The position numbers and the translations under genes are program-made. From Xiphias gladius (lineage: Eukaryota; Chordata; Actinopteri; Istiophoriformes; Xiphiidae), in contig NC_053400.1 in the NCBI RefSeq assembly GCF_016859285.1, positions 31,244,001 through 31,308,000 of the forward strand: 64,000 bases of DNA. The letters run 5' to 3'. Positions 57,115 through 64,000 of the stretch are shown piece by piece. Within the stretch, counting starts at the first letter, position 1. Every line of letters begins with the position of its first letter. The notes below the pieces were generated by a model, which saw nothing but the letters and a program-made list of their open reading frames with translations, was not told where the DNA came from and did not search any database.

Positions 57115-58745
57115 TTTTCAGTTATTCTGCCTAAGTAGACTGACTGATTGACTGTGTGGGAATAAACATACTGTGTTTGACTGACATCTCCCTCACTCCC
57201 CTGTTGGGACAGGAAAACCTTACATCTACTCAACACTCACTGGTTAATTGACTCACATCACGTTATTTCCAGCACAACTCCAACCTGAGATGATGTCTAA
57301 TCTAATGTAGGTGTGCACGGTATTTAAAATATAAAGTCAATAAATTATTTGCTTGATTCCTATTGTTAAGTTATGGGTCAAAGCCATCACACTTATATAT
57401 TTGATGATTTTAGCATCTTCCGAGTTATTCTGATGGTTTGTTTTGTAGAAAAATGAAAACATGCTGTTGTCTTTGTGCTGCTTTCAGCAACAATATTTGC
57501 AGAATTGGCAGGAGCTGCTGGTCCCGATTTATATTTTTTCTCCTAACTTTAAATGGCTGTTTGAAACTGTTCTTCAAATGATAGTATAAATAGAGTATAA
57601 CACATGTTGTCAGTAAAAATCAACTTGTTCCAGCTTTTTAGGACACACAGTTTCAAGGATATTGACTCATTTCCAGAGAATCCTTCCTGCACTTGGAACG
57701 AGTGGAATTATTTCATGGCATAATATAAGTATATTAAGGTTATATACTTTTCTCAGGCATATTTTAAATCTAAATAGGCCTTGTGACATACTCATGAATG
57801 TTGTGATTAATTTTTATGCAGTATATTTAAAAAAATGTCATATTTGGGTCAAAATTGTAATAAATGCAGTATTCATCAATACATCACAGTTTTTCCACTT
57901 CAGAGCTTTGATGTTCAACTCCTCAAACTGAGCTCTCCAGATGCTGTAGATCCCAGATAGATAATCCACCTGTACCTAAACTTGTATTTAATTGACTGTA
58001 TTAGCAACTCAGACCGGCCCATATGAAATCTTGGTTGCGTCATACACGGGAAGCTAGGCTGACCAGTATGACCAATAATGGCCAGATTCGTTCTTGCAGA
58101 ACACAGATGCTGCTCCATATGAGTCATGCAAACAACATGCAGAGCTTACAGCCGCTAACTCAAACAGATGCCTCTCCTGGCACACTTTTTCCCGCCTTTT
58201 ACTAATGCATCGTATTCTTCGATAATCGGCTCAGCCGTGATTAAAATGATATCCACATCCTCCCTTTTGAACCATATTAGCTTCAAACATTCAAATCTCC
58301 AACTGTCCTAATCCTGAGGAAAACAATTAATTTCCGTTCAGCTGCATATACTTACATTATAAAGGAACCCCCCCCCCCATTTTCCATGGTGTGCTATAAA
58401 ATAACCTGCTAAAATGCAGCAGCCCCTGTGTATTTACCGAATAGTATAGAAGACTAATATGGCCTTCCACAGGGGGAAAAGGGGAGATCCCGTCTGATGC
58501 AGCGAGAGCCCGTTGCCCTCTGAGGTCAGCGCAGTGGTCATTCATTGTTCTGTCGTCGGGCGGGATGCTGCAGAGAGGCGTCAGTGGGGGATTAGCCGGC
58601 AGCCGGCACATGTCAGGGAGTGAGAGTGTGGACCAGAGCGTGCTGGTCAGCCCGGGCGTCATAGGGCTCAGAGTTGCTGACACACGACCGAGCACGCTTC
58701 ATCTCAGCGAAAATCCAGAGGAGGGGGGCAGCTTGTGATACAGCA

Positions 58746-58782
58746 CAAACACACACACACGCACACACACACACACACACAC
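58746..58782. repeat. (AC)n microsatellite
   Basis: AC units are interrupted by one GC. Confidence 0.95.
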
Positions 58783-58950
58783 TGACTGTAGTTTTATTCC
58801 ACACGATACTCACCTGCAGACCAGTGATGTTTATACTGATAACATAGTAAATGATGTGTTAATACCCAATCGGTGCACATTTGGTATCAATGCCTGTTAC
58901 ACAATATTGGTATTTAGATATATATGTCAGATAGTCAGCCATAAGTAACT

Positions 58951-59010
58951 AGGGCTGCAACTAACAATTATTTTCATAATTATTATTCATGGTCTCCAGA
59001 GGATTATTCT
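58951..59010 (+). repeat. Fragment of the AT-rich percomorph repeat
   Basis: GGGCTGCAACTAACAATTAT followed by TTTCATAATTATTA is the opening of the family also seen at 1045-1205. Only the first part is present. Confidence 0.5.
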
Positions 59011-59119
59011 TTGTTTTTGGTTACCTCCTCATGGCCTTTGCTCTAGTGCCACCATCCCACCAAGATTCCAACTTGTACACAAAAAATAGGAAGAAGGGAA
59101 AATATCATTACCTTTAATG

Positions 59120-60760
59120 AGCACATTAATGCTCCCCAGAAGATGAACCCCATTATTAATGATATTAATGAAAAAAACTTAACATTTTGGGCCCCACTGC
59201 TCCAAGGAAAGCTAATTGGCTTACTGTTTTCATTCCATCTAACCTTCTGATATTGCAGGATGCTTCCAATTGTGTTTACTGTTACAACAGTGGCACTACA
59301 ACTGCACTACTACACTACACGATCATTTGATATCGGCCTGAGGTTAATTAATCAGAATTAAAAGCTTGATGATCGTGAACTGAATGCAGTTCCTTGCTAC
59401 ATTTAGTGGGCTTTAGCTGGACAGAAACATTTTTTGTCCAACTTGGATTCGTGCAACCGGCGTCCCCGGCGGTTTTGCAGCCAGTCAGGCCTCTGCCATG
59501 TAATCAGGACGGGAACTCGAGCTGCCCCTCACCAGCTTGCTGTGGCCCCACTCATTATCTTATCTCCCATTGTAGCCCGCTGTAATTCCCCCTCGCATGA
59601 TTGATGATGTCGCTGTCTGATTACACCAAGACAAAACCCCCCTAAGATCACCTTTCATTCCTGTGGCCAACTCCATGAGCTCCACCAGGTCCACCGGACA
59701 GAATGATGGGGGGTTGGTGAGCTGCGCGGCCATGTCGGGCTGCCGTCACATGCACCTCATGATTGTATTATTTCTGAGCAAGAATCAGTTGCACTCTGTG
59801 GTTTATAACAAAGTGCTGTAATTAAGTAATGTTTCTTGATATTCATGCTCAATACAAGAGGTTACCCTTTTCCTAGGGAAGAGAAATTAAAACTGGCTCA
59901 CGTTTGACTGATTTGGATCGCAATTATATAGATGCAGCTAACAAGACACTAAGCAAAGTATCTGGAATAAGGAGCTTTGTGTGCTGTGGCACAGAAAGAA
60001 ATACGAAAGCCGTGGTATAAAACATTTAGGATGGAGGCTCCTCTGCTTCAGATCATGTCCCTGGCCTGCTTTGGACAAATCAGATAGGTAACCTGTGCTC
60101 TTTTAAAGTGAGACAGTGAGCCTCATCTCTCCATGCGGCGGGTGGAGACAGATGCCTCATTATCCATGCCACAGGGGACAAAACAAGGCCAGGACCCGAT
60201 GCCCCCCCCGCTGGCATTTAGTTTCCAATGCGCCGACACAAGGCAACCTTGGACCATCGCCGGGTCGGGCTCATCTCTGACCTCCGTTAGCGCAGGTCGC
60301 TTGCAGAGTCACATTAAACTTTCAGAGGACCCAAAGGTCCCCGTCAGGAGTGTTAACAACAGCATTGTCCCAGCTCCCCCTGACTCAAAGGGCCAAGTGT
60401 AACAAGGCACCGCCTCCAGTGGTCGGGGCCGCCCCCCTGGGTCCACAGATACAGTGACAGCCTTTAGATCCATCTACATTTCCTTTGAGCCTCTGCAAGT
60501 CAGACAGAGAGACAGGGATAGAAGATTCGCTAGCAAATTCTTTATTTTTATACGAGCTGAGTGTAAAACGTTGGCGGAGCTGCACCAACATGGACAACTG
60601 AGCATAAAATCCGTGTTTTTGAAGAAAACATTTGTCAGACTACAGCGAGTAATGAGCGAGGTGTGGGATCAGGCTCAGATGATGGGATTGCCACTGAGAC
60701 GGCTGATCACATTAAAGGTGCAGTCTGCCTAAACAGGCTGTCACATCCTGCCAGCTAAGG
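59120..60760. other. Possible conserved noncoding block in the NR2E3-SLC22A18 interval
   Basis: This long stretch lacks obvious repeats and reading frames. It contains homeodomain and PBX/MEIS-like words (CATTATTAATGATATTAATG, TGATTGATGATGTCG, TCATTATC, AGCTAATTGG). Its texture contrasts with the repeat-rich DNA on both sides. It may be regulatory, but conservation was not measured. Confidence 0.25.
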
Positions 60761-61793
60761 GTTACTAAATATATTCTTCCGATATGCTTGCTTTGACTTT
60801 TTGGATTTTGGACCTACATTACTATTTGAAAACGGTGTGGGAAAAAAAAATTTAATTTATTTTTTTAACTTTTCCCTGAAACACTGTCCCTAGAGAAGTT
60901 GTTTTTACTCTTCAAATGTGCACGCAAATAAACATGTACACTATAAGATCGATTAGGGCATGATTTTGTCTGTTTGACAGGATATTGGAATCTGTATGCT
61001 TACTGCCAGTGTGATGCAATTTTAGCCAGGCTACTAATTTCTAATAGTTATATTTACTGATTTGAAAAATTCATGAAAGTGTCATGAAAATGAAATCATA
61101 TTTCACGTCTCTGCCTTTATATCCTAAATTTGTTGGTAGAATTATTTTAATTTTGTTAGTAATACCTTTTGTTTTGAAATCAACAAAAAACGTTTCATTT
61201 TTCAGTTTTCATTCAGTTATGGCTGAATGCTTTGATTCAAAATGTCAAAGGTTCGCGAAGAAAACAATCTTTCAGTCTTCTTTTATTTTTGACTGAAAAG
61301 AAAAAAGAAACAAGCGTGGCCTTTTTCAAAAAAAAAAAACCCTTTAAATGTTGCAGTTTTTATGATATAATGTGAATGTCAAAGTCTCCTTTTTGTGCGG
61401 CCAGTTGCATCAGATATTTGGCCCAACAAACTGCCAAAGAAACCACACCAGTGACATGTGTTGAAGGTGTAGCCTGGTCCATAATAGCTATTAAACAATG
61501 CTGACCCCCTGCTGTTAAAATCAGATCATATTTATCTGGGATTGCTGGACATAATATTTCACAAACGGAGTATTTTGCGGAAACAATGAAAACACCTGCT
61601 CCAGATTTTGTGACATCACTCCGACGTGCTGCAGCTTGGCAGCTGAGGTAGCAGAAAACTGTTAATAAATAAGACAGAGAACAACTGAGACTGCGGTTAA
61701 CAATGAAGGATTCGTTTATCCACCTCACGGTACGACACTTGTTTTTCCTGCACAAGTGATTTAATATTTGCTCGTTTGACTGTGTGCACTGAC

Positions 61794-62312
61794 CAGTGGT
61801 TGTAGAAGTATTCGGATTCTTTACTTAAGTAAAAGTGCCAATAAAACAATCTAAAAGTACTCCCGTACATGTAAAAGTCCTGCATTTAAAATCCTATTTG
61901 AGTAAGAGTACAACAGTATTATTAGTACAAACCTGTACTTCAAGTATCAAAAGTAAAAGTACTCGTCCTGCAGAAAAATGGACCCTGTTATTAGATCCAT
62001 CACTAGATCATTATGCATCAATGTGTAAGCAGTATTTTACTGTTGTAGCTTGTCGAAGTGGAACCAGGTTTAACTGCTTTATGTACAGTTACTAGTTTAG
62101 TCCAGTGGCCCTCCAAAGGTCACCGGATAAATCCGGTAAAGTTGTTGAATGAATGTAGTGAAGTAAAAAGTAAACTATTTCTCCCTGAGATGTAGTGGAG
62201 CAGAGGTAAATAGTAGCAGAAAATGGAAATACTCAAGTAGAGTGGAAGTACCTTACAACTGTGCTTAAGTACAGTATCTGAGTAAATGTACTAAGTTACC
62301 TTCCACCAGCTG
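61794..62312 (-). mobile_element. Nonautonomous hAT-like element (MITE)
   Basis: On the - strand it begins CAGCTGGTGGAAGGTAAC, then TTAGTACATTTACTCAG, TACTGTACTTAAGC and TACTTGAGTATTTCC. This is the well-known opening of a very abundant percomorph element. The opposite end begins CAGTGGTTGTAGAAGTA, an imperfect inverted counterpart. The middle holds TAAAAGTACTC/AAGTAAAAGTAC words and no gene. A clear 8-bp target duplication is not visible. Confidence 0.6.
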
Positions 62313-63125
62313 CTGCCTGTGTGGGCTCAGGGACAGAGTGCGCTTTCTATCTTGGACTTCATATTTAGAAAATAAACCCTCAGCGGCTTCATGCCAATGT
62401 CTCTTTTTCCCTACGTCTAGTTTCATTCAAGGGAAAACACTCACTGCAGCTCTCATTAAAACTAAGCAGATGATTGCGAGAAAAACCACATAAACAATGT
62501 GTCTAAATCCGAAAATGGATTTAGACCATCACGGGAGCCTAGAAGTTTCAAGCGAACTCAAAATGATTAAACACTTCTAAGGTTTGCCATTCTTTAAGAC
62601 AAAGTGACTCACTGCACCTATTCAAGGAAAAGGAAAGTCAGGAATACATTACTGCCTTTTAAATAAATTAATGCACAATAATAAAATCATTTCTAAAGGT
62701 TTAATTAAAAAAAAATGACACTTAAGAAAATAAACTTCAATTACAAATTCAAAGTTATTCTGATATAACTATGTTCAATTAGAAACGATTGATAGATCCT
62801 TTAGTTAACATTTTTTATGATATATAACAAAATGTCCATTTAAGTAAACTGATTTAAAACCATATCTCTAATGTGAGTGTGAATGATGAACCCTGGAAAA
62901 TAAAACTATCATCAGGTAAAATGGTGGCTTTGCTGCCATCTAGTGGTTTAGGTCCTGTGCCTCAACCACAGACTGAACAACAAAGTAAAAACCGTAAATC
63001 CTGCAGAACTGTTGACCTTATCACGTCATGTAAATGACTGCGGCAGAGTGCTTTGACTGTAGAGAGTGTGTAGAAACCATCGTTCCTGCAATCAAATATT
63101 GATTTCCATCTCCTCTGTTAGGTTT

Positions 63126-63783
63126 TCATTCCTGCTTGAGCCGACGCTGCAGCAGATAAACAAACACAGCAATGTTCACAAAAAATTGCATCAGGCCTAT
63201 TGAGGAAATGCCATAGTTCACGTACAGGAAGCCGCCAACAGTGGGGCCGACCGTGCGAAGCAGAGACTGAACAGATGCACACAGCCCCAGCATTGTCCCT
63301 GTGTATGAGAGCAGATAATAAATCACTGGATTAAAATAATGTAGCGATTTGCATTTTGAAATTTTATCTAAAATGTTGTTCTGGCCTAATTTATGTAGTT
63401 CTCACTATCTGGTATGAGTTGAACCTCCATTTTACAGGTTCTTTTCCGTTTTATCTTATGTGGATTCTGCTTAACGTTGCTATTTTCACACTTGACAGTG
63501 ATTGAAATTCACCGTTACTCAACGTTATATCTGTGAATTCTCCCCCTCCTTCAGCTGTATGCGGAAGCCGTCACACACTGAGTGATCGGGCAATATGTGA
63601 GCCTGTTTTTGTTCATGTCACCGTTAATATTTTTAGCTCTGTGCTGTGCAGGATGACCTCACCCGTGTCAGAGGAGGGCACGCTCTTTGTGAGCATGCTG
63701 TCTGTGATGACACCAAACAGGCAGAGAGAAAATATCATCGGGATGATGATGAGGCTGAGGTGGAACACATTCAGCATGTATGC
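63126..63783 (-). CDS. SLC22A18: SLC22A18, last two exons (partial at right edge)
   Basis: These exons (63783-63663, then 63298-63126 with a TGA stop) encode the C-terminal part of a major-facilitator-superfamily transporter. The junction reads SSDTG|TMLGLCASVQ and continues LLRTVGPTVGGFLYVNYG, matching human SLC22A18 (TSSC5/ORCTL2), whose protein has SDTGTMLGLCASVQ, GPTVGG and VTDSML at the same places. The first exon carries hydrophobic helix 10-11 residues (AYMLNVF ... FSLCLFGVITDSMLTKS). The protein is an organic-cation-type transporter homologue of uncertain substrate. The junction is in phase, the donor is GTGAGG and the acceptors are CACAG and CTGCAG. All earlier exons lie beyond base 64000. 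The sequence keeps the conserved tail apart from the divergent last 20 residues. Confidence 0.93.
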
Positions 63784-64000
63784 CTGCAGAAAGAAAGAAA
63801 TATCAATATGAACGTATCTAAGCAGGGGGTGCACCTAGGGATTATTTTCCTCATTGGGTAATTACAGTAATTAGAATTAAAATTCATTAAACATTTACTA
63901 AAAATGCCAATCACTTCAGCCTGGCACTGCAGACCACCACCTGTAGTCCATAGAAAGAAAGAATAAAGTTGTGTATAGGTTGAGTACATTTTTTCATCAA
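63784..64000 (-). other. SLC22A18: SLC22A18 intron reaching the window edge
   Basis: This is the sequence upstream of the penultimate exon. It contains the polypyrimidine acceptor tract and no further exon that I can support. Confidence 0.6.

Noticed and set aside
60133-60402. 89-codon + strand open frame as an exon
   Set aside because: It has no homology that I recognise, no bounding splice sites in phase with a neighbour and ordinary length for chance.

Overview
The window is nuclear DNA from a ray-finned fish, most likely a percomorph teleost. The evidence is vertebrate genes with small exons and GT-AG introns, teleost-like versions of STRA6 and NR2E3, many (CA)n microsatellites, and remnants of fish-type Tc1, L2-type LINE, hAT-like and SINE repeats. 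There are no operons or prokaryotic features, and I saw no tRNA, rRNA or CRISPR array.

Layout. 1-7.3 kb has no recognisable gene and holds a decayed L2-type LINE (about 3.35-5.7 kb). 7.3-7.95 kb is CpG-rich and is probably the ISLR2 promoter with a noncoding first exon. ISLR2 (+ strand) has its whole coding sequence in one exon at 10240-12387, followed by a 3'UTR of about 2.3 kb. STRA6 (- strand) converges on it and was resolved into 17 coding exons between 31821 and 16830 (677 aa, intact). Its introns hold a solo LTR and a Tc1 deletion derivative, and a second Tc1 derivative lies about 0.5 kb upstream of its start codon. NR2E3 (- strand) was resolved into 8 coding exons between 42029 and 35762 (437 aa, intact). 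About 21 kb without any recognisable coding exon follows (42.03-63.1 kb), rich in repeats but with several blocks that look like noncoding regulatory DNA. The last two exons of SLC22A18 (- strand) close the window, and the rest of that gene lies beyond the right edge.

Biology. STRA6 is the membrane receptor that takes up retinol from retinol-binding protein, notably in the retinal pigment epithelium. NR2E3 is the photoreceptor-specific orphan nuclear receptor. The two visual-system genes stand head to tail only about 4 kb apart. ISLR2 is a neuronal LRR-Ig membrane protein that lies near STRA6 in mammals too, so ISLR2-STRA6 is conserved linkage. All exon boundaries were derived by reading splice sites, codon phase and family similarity by eye, and phases are consistent through both complete multi-exon genes. 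Two introns, one in STRA6 and one in NR2E3, have GC instead of GT donors. I found no credible undescribed multi-gene system; the most interesting points are the tight STRA6-NR2E3 pairing, the two GC-AG introns, an 18-serine run in NR2E3 and a possible OTX/CRX site cluster in the gene-free region.
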